64,000 nt of DNA, taken from NCBI RefSeq assembly GCF_000423145.1, contig NZ_AUHK01000001.1, positions 1-64,000 of the forward strand, written 5' to 3'. The notes beneath the pieces were generated by a model. It did not search any database, was not told where the DNA came from, and was given only the letters and a program-made list of their open reading frames with translations. The position numbers and the translations under genes are program-made. Positions 1 through 8,240 of this stretch are shown here, in pieces. This DNA comes from Helcococcus sueciensis DSM 17243 (GTDB taxonomy: Bacteria; Bacillota; Clostridia; Tissierellales; Peptoniphilaceae). Position 1 is the stretch's first letter; every line of letters begins with the position of its first letter.

Positions 1-311
1 TGGTAAGATTTCTCCCATCTGTATACAATAGATTCATTTGCAAGGTTGAAGTGTTTAGCTGTCTCTCTAAGCGTAGTATTATTGATTTGCCTATATTGTA
101 TTACAGATAGCTTAAATTCACTAGTAAATCTATTATTTTTTGATTTTTTAGATAATTTATCAAAACCTCCTGTTTTATATTTATCTATCCAGTTTCTCAT
201 AGTTGAATATGGAATATCATATTTTTTAGCTACATTTTCATAACCTCCAGACTCACCTGTCAAGTACTCCATAACTAATTTTATTTTAAATTCTTTTGTG
301 TATTTTGGCAT
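1..311 (-). CDS. IS3-family (IS150-like) transposase OrfA, 5' part only
   Basis: Reading the minus strand from an ATG at 311 gives an open frame of 103 residues that runs off the window edge. It begins MPKYTKEFKIKLVMEY and contains two helix-turn-helix units: one around YENVAKKYDIPYSTMRNWI, and a second around LRETAKHFNLANESIVYRW. This repeated arrangement is typical of the DNA-binding OrfA of IS3-family elements of the IS150 group, which forms the transposase with the integrase-like OrfB by frameshifting. OrfB would lie outside the window. The product would act on the element's ends. The start has a purine-rich stretch (GGAGGGG) about ten bases upstream. Family assignment is confident; whether the element is intact cannot be seen. 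Confidence 0.85.
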   Translation of the reverse strand, partial: MPKYTKEFKIKLVMEYLTGESGGYENVAKKYDIPYSTMRNWIDKYKTGGFDKLSKKSKNNRFTSEFKLSVIQYRQINNTTLRETAKHFNLANESIVYRWEKSY

Positions 312-356
312 ACAAAAACCCCTCCATCCATATTCCGGATTTTGGGGTTCAGGTCA
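1..356 (-). mobile_element. IS3-family insertion sequence, one end
   Basis: The element contains the OrfA fragment and, 40-odd bases before its ATG, a plausible terminal sequence reading TGACCTGAACCCCAAAATCC inward from 356 on the minus strand. IS3-family ends usually begin with TG, which fits. The opposite end and any target duplication lie outside the window, so the boundary at 356 is an inference. Confidence 0.65.
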
Positions 357-636
357 TTTAAGTCATCTTTTTTAGTTTTATATTTTATACACCCAGATTT
401 TAGATATATTTATTTTTAAATAAAATACTTTTATAATAGAATTGATTTTTTCATCAAATTGCACAATTAAATATGGTAGAAGATAATAAAATTGGTAATA
501 ATATTATAAAATTTATATTTGAAAACTAAATAAATAAAACTAAGCTATAAATTTTATTAATACTTATTTAAGCATAAACTATTGTCAAGTATTATTTAAA
601 AGTATATAATTTAATCATTATTAAAAAGAGGTAAAT
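357..636. other. AT-rich spacer between the IS end and the carboxypeptidase gene
   Basis: This spacer holds no recognisable gene or strong inverted repeat. It ends with the ribosome binding site AAAGAGG of the next gene at about 625-631. Confidence 0.5.
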
Positions 637-1566
637 ATGAAGAAAAAAAAGAAATTTTTAATTACGATATTCATTATTATAGTTATCCTTGTTAGCTCAT
701 TTTTCTTATTCAAAAATACAATATTACAATCTAGAGTTTTTAGAATAATAAATGATAGACTGGATTTTATTGTGAATACAAAGGATGTAAAAGTTCCTGA
801 AGATGCTCTTTCTTTTTCAGTATATGATATCGATGAAGAAAAATACTTATTTAATGAGGGTGGCAAACAATTACCTACTGTTGCAAGTTTATCTAAGCTC
901 TTTACAATAGACTATGCGATGACAAAAGTCAATTTAGATGATATTTTATATATTAATGATGAATTATTGAGTCTTGTACCTGATGGGTCATCTCTGGCCA
1001 ATTTAGAAAGTGGAGAGTATACAGCTAAACAAATAATGCAGGCTATGCTTGTGCCATCTGGTAATGATGCAGCTTTAGCGCTTGCATATAATATTGGTAA
1101 GAAAGACTTAGGAGACGGATATAAGGCAGAAAAATATGTAGAATACTTTGTAGAAAACCTTAAAAAACACATAAAAAATGAGGGATATAATGATACAGAC
1201 TTATTTGATCCTAGTGGTTTTTCTACACAAGCTGATACTAATTTAAAAGATGTAAATCGGGTAGCTCTTAAGCTTATTGATTATGATTTTGTTAAAGAAT
1301 GTATGGGTGAAAGTTCCTTTACTATAAAAACTAAGCAAGGAGATTTTACTTGGAAAAACACAAATGCATTATTAGACAAAAACTCATTGTATTATAATGA
1401 AAATATTAAAGGAGTAAAGACAGGAACAATGGCATCATCATATAATTTAATTGCTTTATATGAAAAAGATGGTAAAAGATATTTGATAACTTGTCTTGGA
1501 GCTAAATCAAATAAAGATAGATATAAGGCTATACATGCAGCCATTGATACAATTATAGAAAAATAA
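637..1566 (+). CDS. D-alanyl-D-alanine carboxypeptidase (peptidase S11, low-molecular-weight PBP)
   Basis: This 309-residue protein has a basic N-terminus and one hydrophobic segment at about residues 7-25, a signal or anchor that places the enzyme outside the membrane. The serine acyl-enzyme motifs are all present: SLSK at 84-87, SGN at 141-143 and KTG at 261-263. Enzymes of this family remove the terminal D-Ala from peptidoglycan pentapeptides and so limit cross-linking. The protein ends about 30 residues after the KTG block region and lacks the usual C-terminal beta domain and amphipathic anchor of DacA-type PBP5, so it is a short form held by its N-terminal segment. It is monocistronic, with a terminator just downstream. 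Confidence 0.88.
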   Translation: MKKKKKFLITIFIIIVILVSSFFLFKNTILQSRVFRIINDRLDFIVNTKDVKVPEDALSFSVYDIDEEKYLFNEGGKQLPTVASLSKLFTIDYAMTKVNLDDILYINDELLSLVPDGSSLANLESGEYTAKQIMQAMLVPSGNDAALALAYNIGKKDLGDGYKAEKYVEYFVENLKKHIKNEGYNDTDLFDPSGFSTQADTNLKDVNRVALKLIDYDFVKECMGESSFTIKTKQGDFTWKNTNALLDKNSLYYNENIKGVKTGTMASSYNLIALYEKDGKRYLITCLGAKSNKDRYKAIHAAIDTIIEK

Positions 1567-1576
1567 TAAAATAAAT

Positions 1577-1610
1577 TCCCCAAACAGCTTAACTGTTGGG
1601 GATTATTTTA
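1577..1610. terminator. Bidirectional intrinsic terminator
   Basis: CCCCAAACAG pairs with CTGTTGGGG (one bulged A) around a short loop at 1578-1601, followed by a T-rich tail. It lies between the convergent carboxypeptidase and DUF4298 genes and could serve both. Confidence 0.75.
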
Positions 1611-1621
1611 TTCTTACATTA

Positions 1622-1924
1622 CTAATTATTCTTTATCATATCTGTTGACATTGTTAATAAATCGATAGCTAAATAGTAATTGTCTCCAATTAAATCATAT
1701 ATTGCATCTTCTGTTAATATTCCTTGATTTATTTCTGGATCTATTTCGTTATTATTAGATTTATTAAAGTCTATCATAAATTGTTCACTATCATAATAAT
1801 CTACTAATTTTCTATATTCTTTATAGCTTTCTTGAAATTTTTCTAAAGAAGCTCTAAATTCTTCTATAACTTGTTTGTGATTTTCATAAATTTCAGTATA
1901 TTCTTCAATATGTTTAAATTCCAT
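1622..1924 (-). CDS. DUF4298 family protein
   Basis: This small acidic protein of 100 residues is predicted to be mostly helical. The stretch YYDSEQFMIDF, followed by GILTEDAIYDLI, is characteristic of the DUF4298 family, whose function is unknown. The ATG at 1924 was chosen because GGAGG sits seven bases upstream. An upstream in-frame ATG at 1969 has no such site and would add 15 residues, unlike the family. No membrane segment or signal is visible. It stands alone, convergent with the carboxypeptidase gene and divergent from gapA. Confidence 0.75.
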   Translation of the reverse strand: MEFKHIEEYTEIYENHKQVIEEFRASLEKFQESYKEYRKLVDYYDSEQFMIDFNKSNNNEIDPEINQGILTEDAIYDLIGDNYYLAIDLLTMSTDMIKNN

Positions 1925-2053
1925 TTTTTCCTCCAATATTTTTAATTGATACAAATATATAATACCCAAAAAATAATAATATAATTATTTTTTACAATAT
2001 ATATTATTTATTTGTAAAAAAATTGATATATATTGTAAAATTTGAACTAAAAT

Positions 2054-2082
2054 TTGAAAAAAAATTAACTTAGGTATAAAAT
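2054..2082 (+). promoter_or_regulatory. gapA promoter
   Basis: A -35 box TTGAAA (2054-2059) and a -10 box TAAAAT (2077-2082) are separated by 17 bases, about 35 bases before the gapA start. The gene has an AAAGGAG ribosome binding site. Confidence 0.6.
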
Positions 2083-2117
2083 AGTATATGTAAGAATAAA
2101 TTAAAAGGAGAAAAATT

Positions 2118-3113
2118 ATGTCAATAAAAGTAGCAATTAATGGTTTCGGTCGTATAGGTCGTTTAGCTTTAAGAAGAATCTTAGAATCAGATACAAAATT
2201 AGAAGTTGTTGCAATCAACGACTTAACTAATAATGATGATTTAGCGTATTTATTAAAATATGATACAGCTCAAGGTAGATTCCCATATACAGTAGAAGTT
2301 AAAAATGATGACTTAGTAGTAGATGGAAAAGCTATCAAATCATATGAAGAAAAAGATGCTTCAAAATTACCATGGGGTGAATTAGGAATTGATATTGTAC
2401 TAGAATGTACAGGTTTCTATACATCAGTAGAAAAAGCTCAAGCTCATATAGATGCAGGTGCTAAAAAAGTTCTTATCTCAGCTCCAGCTAAAGGTGATTT
2501 AAAGACAGTTGTATTTGGTGTTAACCACGAAATAATTGAAGCAGAAGATAAAATTGTTTCTGCAGCTTCATGTACAACAAACTGCCTAGCGCCAATGGTA
2601 AATGTTTTAGATAAAGAATTTGGTGTAGATAGAGCTTTAATGTCAACAATCCATGCTTATACAGCTACACAAGGAACACAAGATGCTCCTGGTGGAAGAA
2701 AGAGTAGAGCAGCTGCTCAAAATATTATTCCAGCGTCAACAGGTGCTGCAAAAGCAGTTGGTAAAGTTATACCATCTTTAAATGGAAGAATAGACGGTAC
2801 AGCATTAAGAGTTCCAGTTATTACAGGTTCAGTAGTTGAATTATATTCAGTATTAAACAAAGAAGTAACTGCAGAAGAAGTTAACGAAGCTATGAAGAAA
2901 TATTCAAGTGAAGCATTCTTATACAACACAGATGAAATAGTTTCTTCTGATATTATTGGAGTTCCAGCTGGATCAATATTTGATGCAACTCAAACTAAGA
3001 TAATGACTGGTGAAAACGGTGAACAATTAGTTAAAACTGTTTCATGGTATGATAATGAATATGGTTTCACAGGAAACATGATCCATACATTAGAATACAT
3101 GACAAGTCTATAA
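2118..3113 (+). CDS. gapA: Glyceraldehyde-3-phosphate dehydrogenase
   Basis: The enzyme oxidises glyceraldehyde-3-phosphate to 1,3-bisphosphoglycerate with NAD in cytosolic glycolysis. The 331 residues start with the Rossmann motif [14 protein letters not shown], which binds NAD. The active-site block [10 protein letters not shown] lies around residue 150, with the catalytic His in [10 protein letters not shown] further on, and the family C-terminal motif WYDNEYGF is present. Length is normal. Codon use is biased towards fewer rare codons, as expected of a highly expressed gene. It is monocistronic, with its own promoter and a strong terminator. Confidence 0.97.
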   Translation: MSIKVAINGFGRIGRLALRRILESDTKLEVVAINDLTNNDDLAYLLKYDTAQGRFPYTVEVKNDDLVVDGKAIKSYEEKDASKLPWGELGIDIVLECTGFYTSVEKAQAHIDAGAKKVLISAPAKGDLKTVVFGVNHEIIEAEDKIVSAASCTTNCLAPMVNVLDKEFGVDRALMSTIHAYTATQGTQDAPGGRKSRAAAQNIIPASTGAAKAVGKVIPSLNGRIDGTALRVPVITGSVVELYSVLNKEVTAEEVNEAMKKYSSEAFLYNTDEIVSSDIIGVPAGSIFDATQTKIMTGENGEQLVKTVSWYDNEYGFTGNMIHTLEYMTSL

Positions 3114-3133
3114 AATATAAAGAAATAAAAGAT

Positions 3134-3177
3134 TTCTAAAATATCTGTTGGAGTAGTTCCTAGAAGATATTTTAGAA
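3134..3177 (+). repeat. Long inverted repeat after gapA
   Basis: A 13-base arm (TTCTAAAATATCT, 3134-3146) is matched perfectly by its complement at 3165-3177 around an 18-base loop. It precedes the terminator and may stabilise the 3' end of the gapA mRNA. Confidence 0.65.
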
Positions 3178-3188
3178 TCGGTAAAAAG

Positions 3189-3214
3189 CGATAGAAAATT
3201 CTATCGTTTTTTTT
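3189..3214 (+). terminator. gapA intrinsic terminator
   Basis: CGATAGAA and TTCTATCG form an eight-base inverted repeat at 3189-3206, followed by eight T residues. Confidence 0.85.
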
Positions 3215-3254
3215 ATTGTAAAAATTAAATTTCAATCCTGACCAAAATAGTAGT

Positions 3255-3301
3255 GATAAACGTTTTCATTATGTTGACTTTAAGATTTTTTGTGCTAAAA
3301 T
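3255..3301 (+). promoter_or_regulatory. Iron-siderophore operon promoter with a probable Fur box
   Basis: The bases at 3255-3273 (GATAAACGTTTTCATTATG) match 13 of 19 positions of the classical Fur consensus. They directly abut a -35 box TTGACT (3274-3279). The -10 box TAAAAT (3296-3301) follows after 16 bases and carries the extended TGC motif. The position fits iron repression of the downstream importer; the Fur assignment rests on this match and the gene content. Confidence 0.55.
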
Positions 3302-3333
3302 AATATTGTAACAAATAAAAAAAGGAGATTTTT

Positions 3334-4368
3334 ATGAAAAATAAATTAATTTTAATTTTGCTTTTAGCATCAACTATTCTTACTGCTTGTGGAAAGGAAC
3401 AAGTACAAAATACAGATAAAGAAACCGAAACAAAAATGGAAGAAACTGTGGAAGGTAATACTACTGAAGAAGCATCAGAAGATACTGTTAAGATAAAAGA
3501 TTTGACAGGAGAAGTTGAAGTTAGAAAAAATCCTAAGAGAGTTGTTGCTCTCGATAATAGAACATTTGAAACTTTAGAAGATTGGGGAATTAAATTAGTT
3601 GCAGCTCCAAAGCCTATAATGTCCGCTACAAGTGGATATAAAGAAGATGATTCTATTGTTGATGTTGGAAATCATAGAGAACCAAATTTAGAAGCTCTGG
3701 CAGCAACAGACCCTGATCTTGTAATTGTTGGTCAAAGATTTGGTTCACATTATGACGAAATTAAAAAACTTTTACCTAATGCTGATATTATCAATCTTAA
3801 CTGGGATGTAAGTGAAAAAGCTGAAAATCCTGGAGAGAATTTAATAAATGGATTCAAAGACTCTATAGATAGTCTTGCAGCTATATTTGATAAAAAAGAT
3901 GAAGCGGAAGCATTGAAAAACAAACTTGATGAATCAATTGCTAATGCAAAAGAAGCATATAAGGGCGGAAGTGTAGTATCTGTAGTAGTTTCTGGTGGTG
4001 AAATTGGTTATTCTGCACCAGGTTTTGGTAGAGTATGGGGACCATTGTATCAAGTTCTTGATTTAAAACCAGCAATAAATATAGAGAATACTTCAAGTGA
4101 CCATAAAGGTGACGATATATCTGTTGAAGCAATTGCTCAAGCAAATCCAGAATATATCTTAGTTTTAGATAGAGATGCAGCTACAACAAAAAAAGGTGAG
4201 GAATCAATTCCAGCAAGTGATGTAATAGAATCTTCTGAAGCTTTGAAAAATGTAGAAGCTATTAAAAATGCTGATATTTATTATGCTCCTGCTGACACAT
4301 ATACAAATGAATCACCACAAACCTTCATAAAGATTTTTGAAGGATTAACCAAACTATTTTCTAAATAA
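3334..4368 (+). CDS. Siderophore-binding lipoprotein of an ABC importer (YclQ/CeuA type)
   Basis: This 344-residue extracytoplasmic binding protein has a signal peptide ending in the lipobox LTAC at about residues 16-19, so it should be lipid-anchored. An acidic Thr/Glu-rich linker of about 30 residues follows. The mature part is a FecB/TroA-type clamshell, with NPKRVVALDNRTFETLEDWG and the paired-lobe pattern of class III binding proteins. It most resembles the catecholate or petrobactin binders YclQ, FatB and CeuA. It is first in a four-gene operon with two permeases and an ATPase in the same order as Bacillus yclQ-related systems. The exact ligand is inferred only. Confidence 0.85.
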   Translation: MKNKLILILLLASTILTACGKEQVQNTDKETETKMEETVEGNTTEEASEDTVKIKDLTGEVEVRKNPKRVVALDNRTFETLEDWGIKLVAAPKPIMSATSGYKEDDSIVDVGNHREPNLEALAATDPDLVIVGQRFGSHYDEIKKLLPNADIINLNWDVSEKAENPGENLINGFKDSIDSLAAIFDKKDEAEALKNKLDESIANAKEAYKGGSVVSVVVSGGEIGYSAPGFGRVWGPLYQVLDLKPAINIENTSSDHKGDDISVEAIAQANPEYILVLDRDAATTKKGEESIPASDVIESSEALKNVEAIKNADIYYAPADTYTNESPQTFIKIFEGLTKLFSK

Positions 4369-5333
4369 TGAAAGATATAAATACGAATAAGAAAATAGAT
4401 AAATCTTTAGTTTTACTTATACTACTAGTTATATTAGTTGCACTGATTTCAATATTCACTGGCGCATATAATATCACCAAAAATCATGAAGGCTGGAGAA
4501 TGATTTTTATAACGAGGATACCTAGAACTTTAAGTCTTATGCTAACTGGTGCAGCTATGGCTATGTCAGGAATAGTAATGCAACTTATAACACAAAATAA
4601 ACTAGTTGAGCCAACAACAACTGGTACCATTGAATGGGCCGGTTTAGGCTTGATTTTAGCATATATTTTAGTTCCATCTGCTAGTTTATTGTTAAGGACA
4701 ACAGCTGCTATAGTATTCTCATTTATAGGATCTATGATATTTATTCTTTTATTGAGAAATATTAAATTAAAATCATCTTTTTATGTACCAATTATAGGTA
4801 TAATGATGGGGGCGGTAATATCAGCTATATCAACATTTGTAGCTTTAGAGTTTAATATGACTCAGTCATTAGAAATATGGTTTGCAGGATCTTTTGCACA
4901 GATGCAAAAAGGAAGGTATGAATATCTATATTTAATAATTTTAATAACAGTTATAATATATATCTATGCTGATAAATTAACTCTTGTAGGACTTGGTAAA
5001 GATGTAGCGACAAATCTTGGTTTAAATTATAAGAAAATAATACTTGTATCAAATGTATTAGTATCAATTGCTACAGGATTGGTTGCTTCGGTTGTTGGAA
5101 ATGTACCATTTCTTGGAATTTTAGTACCAAATCTTGTTTCTATGTATAGGGGAGACAATCTTAGAGAAAATCTTCCATATACTTGTTTATCTGCAATGGT
5201 AGTGATAATGATAGCAGATATAATTGGAAGAACTATTATATCACCATTTGAAGTTCCTGTTTCACTTATATTAGGATCTATCGGAGCTATCGGATTCTTG
5301 ATTATAATATTTGTTAAGGGAGGAAAGAAATGA
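4368..5333 (+). CDS. Iron-siderophore ABC permease, FecCD family (first subunit)
   Basis: The 321 residues contain about nine membrane helices. The family hallmark ITRIPRTLSLMLTGAAMAMSG is near the N-terminus, the NLGLNYKK coupling loop (GLGKDVATNLG) is at about 205-225, and a conserved GNVPFLGILVPNLVSMYRG segment follows. It forms the transmembrane channel as a heterodimer with the next gene's product. The ATG overlaps the stop codon of the binding-protein gene by one base, showing translational coupling. It resembles YclN. Confidence 0.9.
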   Translation: MKDINTNKKIDKSLVLLILLVILVALISIFTGAYNITKNHEGWRMIFITRIPRTLSLMLTGAAMAMSGIVMQLITQNKLVEPTTTGTIEWAGLGLILAYILVPSASLLLRTTAAIVFSFIGSMIFILLLRNIKLKSSFYVPIIGIMMGAVISAISTFVALEFNMTQSLEIWFAGSFAQMQKGRYEYLYLIILITVIIYIYADKLTLVGLGKDVATNLGLNYKKIILVSNVLVSIATGLVASVVGNVPFLGILVPNLVSMYRGDNLRENLPYTCLSAMVVIMIADIIGRTIISPFEVPVSLILGSIGAIGFLIIIFVKGGKK

Positions 5334-6325
5334 AAGAAATTTCATTTAGGACAAATAAAGAAAAGAAAAAATACTTTATTATCTTATCAATACTGATTTT
5401 CTTGACTCTAGTAAATATATATGGACTTCTCACATATAATAATCCTGTTCCTATAGATTCGCCATCATTTTTACCTGTTGTAAGTAGAAGACAAAATGCG
5501 ATAATTGCTATGCTTTTAGCAGCAACTTGCCAAGCTTTTGCTACATTGCTTTTCCAGACAGTAACTAACAATAAGATAATAACTCCATCACTTTTAGGAT
5601 TTGAGGCTATTTATTCTACTATAAATACAGCAACTATGTATTTTTTAGGTATAAATTCCTTTATAGCTCTATCTGGAATGACATATTATCTCAGTCAAAT
5701 AGCTATTATGGTAATAATAAGTTTATTATTATTTTCAACTTTACTTAAAAAACATAGAAATATAGATTTTCTGCTTCTAATAGGAATAATAATGGGGCAA
5801 GGACTTAGGTCTATATCAGCTTTTATGAGAAGATTATTATCTCCATCAGAATTCGATGTTTTACAAGCAAAGCTATTTACATCTGTAAACAATTCTGATC
5901 CTTCCTATTTTTTAATTTCTGCAATTATAATTGGAGTTGTTGGATTTATAATTTTTACAAAATCTAATAAATTAAATGTAATAGGACTTGGTGAAGATGT
6001 ATCAAATAATTTAGGATTAAATTATAAAAAATCAATAATTTATACATTAATAGGAGTAAGCATTTTGATGAGTGTATCTACTGCGCTCATAGGGCCAATG
6101 AATTTCTTTGGATTTTTAACTGTAAGTATTTGTTATGAAATTTCAAAAACTTATGATCATAAATACTTATTTTTAATGGCTCTTTTTCTTGCTTATTTTA
6201 TAATAACTTTAGCATACTTTGTAATGAATCATATTTTTAATGCTAATGGCGTTGTATCAATTTTGATAGAATTAGTTGGAGGATTATATTTCCTTTACAT
6301 AGTATTAAGAAAGGGAAGAAAATGA
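5330..6325 (+). CDS. Iron-siderophore ABC permease, FecCD family (second subunit)
   Basis: This 331-residue partner of the preceding permease overlaps it by four bases (ATGA). It has the same fold, with the coupling motif IGLGEDVSNNLGLNYKKS at about residues 220-235 and IGPMNFFGFLTV, which corresponds to the FVGL segment of the family. The basic start (MKEISFRTNKEKKKYF) is cytoplasmic. It resembles YclO of the YclNOPQ type rather than a duplicated first subunit. Confidence 0.88.
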   Translation: MKEISFRTNKEKKKYFIILSILIFLTLVNIYGLLTYNNPVPIDSPSFLPVVSRRQNAIIAMLLAATCQAFATLLFQTVTNNKIITPSLLGFEAIYSTINTATMYFLGINSFIALSGMTYYLSQIAIMVIISLLLFSTLLKKHRNIDFLLLIGIIMGQGLRSISAFMRRLLSPSEFDVLQAKLFTSVNNSDPSYFLISAIIIGVVGFIIFTKSNKLNVIGLGEDVSNNLGLNYKKSIIYTLIGVSILMSVSTALIGPMNFFGFLTVSICYEISKTYDHKYLFLMALFLAYFIITLAYFVMNHIFNANGVVSILIELVGGLYFLYIVLRKGRK

Positions 6326-7077
6326 TAAAATTAGAAAATGTTGAAAAATATTATAATAGTGATGCAAAAATAGGAGCACTTAATATTGAAATTAAAGAAG
6401 GCGGAATTAACTCGATAATAGGTCCTAATGGTGCTGGGAAATCAACAACACTTTTAATGATCGGTAGACTTTTGGCTATGGACTCAGGTAAAATAACTGT
6501 TGGTGGAATGGATGTATGCAATTGTTCTAGCGAAGAATTATCTAAAAATCTTTCAATTTTAAGGCAAGAAAACAATTTTACTTCTAAATTAACTGTCAAG
6601 CAATTAGTATCATTTGGAAGATATCCTTATACGAAAGGAAGATTAACGCCAAATGATATGGAAATCATAGATAAATATATACACTTTTTAGAATTAAAAC
6701 ATCTAGAAAATAGATATCTAGATGAATTATCGGGAGGAGAGAGACAAAGAGCCTATGTTGCGATGGTTCTTGCGCAGGATACTAAATATGTACTTCTAGA
6801 TGAACCATTAAATAATCTTGACGTTGCAAAATCAGTATCTATGATGAAATACTTAAGAAAAGCATGTGATGAACTTGGAAGAACAATACTTATTGTTATT
6901 CATGATATAAATTTTGCTGCAAGATTTTCTGATAGAATTTTAGCTATGAAAAAAGGGAAATTATTATTTGAGGGTAGTGTAGATGAAATAATGAATACTA
7001 AAATTTTATCAAATATTTTCGAAACTAAAATAGATGTTATAGACAGTCCATTTGGAAAAGTTGCTGTTTATGATTAA
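6322..7077 (+). CDS. Iron-siderophore ABC transporter ATPase
   Basis: This nucleotide-binding subunit has 251 residues and powers the permease pair. The Walker A motif GPNGAGKST is at about 34-42, the signature LSGGERQRAYVAM at about 135, Walker B YVLLDEPLNNLD follows, and the H-loop histidine is in VIHDINFAARF. It is of the FepC/YclP type. The start overlaps the permease stop by four bases. It is the last gene of the operon and is followed by a terminator 77 bases downstream. Confidence 0.92.
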   Translation: MIKLENVEKYYNSDAKIGALNIEIKEGGINSIIGPNGAGKSTTLLMIGRLLAMDSGKITVGGMDVCNCSSEELSKNLSILRQENNFTSKLTVKQLVSFGRYPYTKGRLTPNDMEIIDKYIHFLELKHLENRYLDELSGGERQRAYVAMVLAQDTKYVLLDEPLNNLDVAKSVSMMKYLRKACDELGRTILIVIHDINFAARFSDRILAMKKGKLLFEGSVDEIMNTKILSNIFETKIDVIDSPFGKVAVYD

Positions 7078-7153
7078 ATCAATTTTAAGAAAATGTGATA
7101 TATACACACATATTTTTTGTTTATAGATAAAGATTATATGAATTTAAGTAATG

Positions 7154-7206
7154 AACTGACCTATAAGATAGACCAAAAACTATCTAAATTAGGTCAGTTT
7201 TTATTA
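7154..7206 (+). terminator. Terminator of the siderophore operon
   Basis: AACTGACCTA (7154-7163) pairs with TAGGTCAGTT (7190-7199), with an inner AGATAG/CTATCT stem, followed by a T-rich tail. Confidence 0.85.
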
Positions 7207-7304
7207 GAAAAGATAATTTGAATTTAGTTTATAATTGTTAAAAATTTTGTAGCAATGATATAATATATAGTATATATTGAAAATAAAATTTTTGGGAGAG
7301 TTAA

Positions 7305-8240
7305 ATGCATAAATTATTAAAGAATAAATGGATTGCATATGCGATTTCAATTTTTTGTATGTTTTTATGGGGATCAGCATTTCCAGCTGTAAAACTTACG
7401 TATAAGGAGTTAGGTATACAGGGTGGAGATTATTTTGCAATGATGTTTGTAGCAGGAATTAGATTTACAATTGCAGGTGTTCTTGTTCTTATACTTATGT
7501 TTATATTTGATAGAAAAAATGTAAATCAAATGATAACAAAATTCCCATATTTATTAAAATTAGGAATAATAGTTACAACTTTAGGTTATCTTTTCTTCTA
7601 TATAGGTACTGGAAATACTACTGGTATGAAAGCAGCTATTTTGACATCTTCTTCTACATTTTTAGTAGTTATATTTTCACATTTCTTCTTAGATGAAAGA
7701 TTTGATATTTATAAATTTATTGCTATTATATTTGGTCTAGTAGGTGTGATTATATCTAATTTAAATAAGGAATTTAATTGGAGCTTCTCATTAATAGGGG
7801 AAGGATTTATGTTCATGAATGCCGTACTTGGAGCTATAGGAACTATGTATGTTAAGAGAAGTTCATCTTCTGTTTCAGCATTTGCACAGTCAAGTGGACA
7901 GTTTCTATATGGTGGAATTTTACTTATGCTGATTGGTTATTTTATGCTTAAAACACCACTTGTATTTACGTTTAATTCTGCATTGTTATTGCTTTATAGC
8001 GGGTTTTTATCTGCTACGGCATTTACACTTTGGTATATGGTTCTAAAAGAGTATAAAGCTTCAGAAATAGCATTTTTGAGATTGTTTATTCCTTTTTTTG
8101 GAACATTTTTAAGTGCACTTATTCTTGGAGAAAAAATTACTTGGGGAATAATTATAGGTTTAATTTTTGTAATTATTGGAATAATTATAATTAACAGAAC
8201 AAGAGAAAATATAGTTAAGGAAAAATATGTTAATAGATAA
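7305..8240 (+). CDS. EamA-family (DMT superfamily) metabolite transporter
   Basis: This 311-residue integral membrane protein has about ten helices arranged as two EamA repeats. The first begins at FCMFLWGSAFPAVKL and the second at about residue 165. The second repeat contains FLRLFIPFFGTFLSALILGE, typical of the family. Members export or import small metabolites such as amino acids or nucleobases; the substrate cannot be read from sequence. A GGGAGAG ribosome binding site precedes the ATG. Its 3' end overlaps mutS by 14 bases, so the two are probably co-transcribed, though no functional link is evident. Confidence 0.88.
   Translation: MHKLLKNKWIAYAISIFCMFLWGSAFPAVKLTYKELGIQGGDYFAMMFVAGIRFTIAGVLVLILMFIFDRKNVNQMITKFPYLLKLGIIVTTLGYLFFYIGTGNTTGMKAAILTSSSTFLVVIFSHFFLDERFDIYKFIAIIFGLVGVIISNLNKEFNWSFSLIGEGFMFMNAVLGAIGTMYVKRSSSSVSAFAQSSGQFLYGGILLMLIGYFMLKTPLVFTFNSALLLLYSGFLSATAFTLWYMVLKEYKASEIAFLRLFIPFFGTFLSALILGEKITWGIIIGLIFVIIGIIIINRTRENIVKEKYVNR

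Noticed and set aside
46-243. Open frame of 65 codons on the + strand
   Set aside because: It lies opposite the transposase OrfA frame, which has clear helix-turn-helix motifs; the + frame has none and no ribosome binding site.
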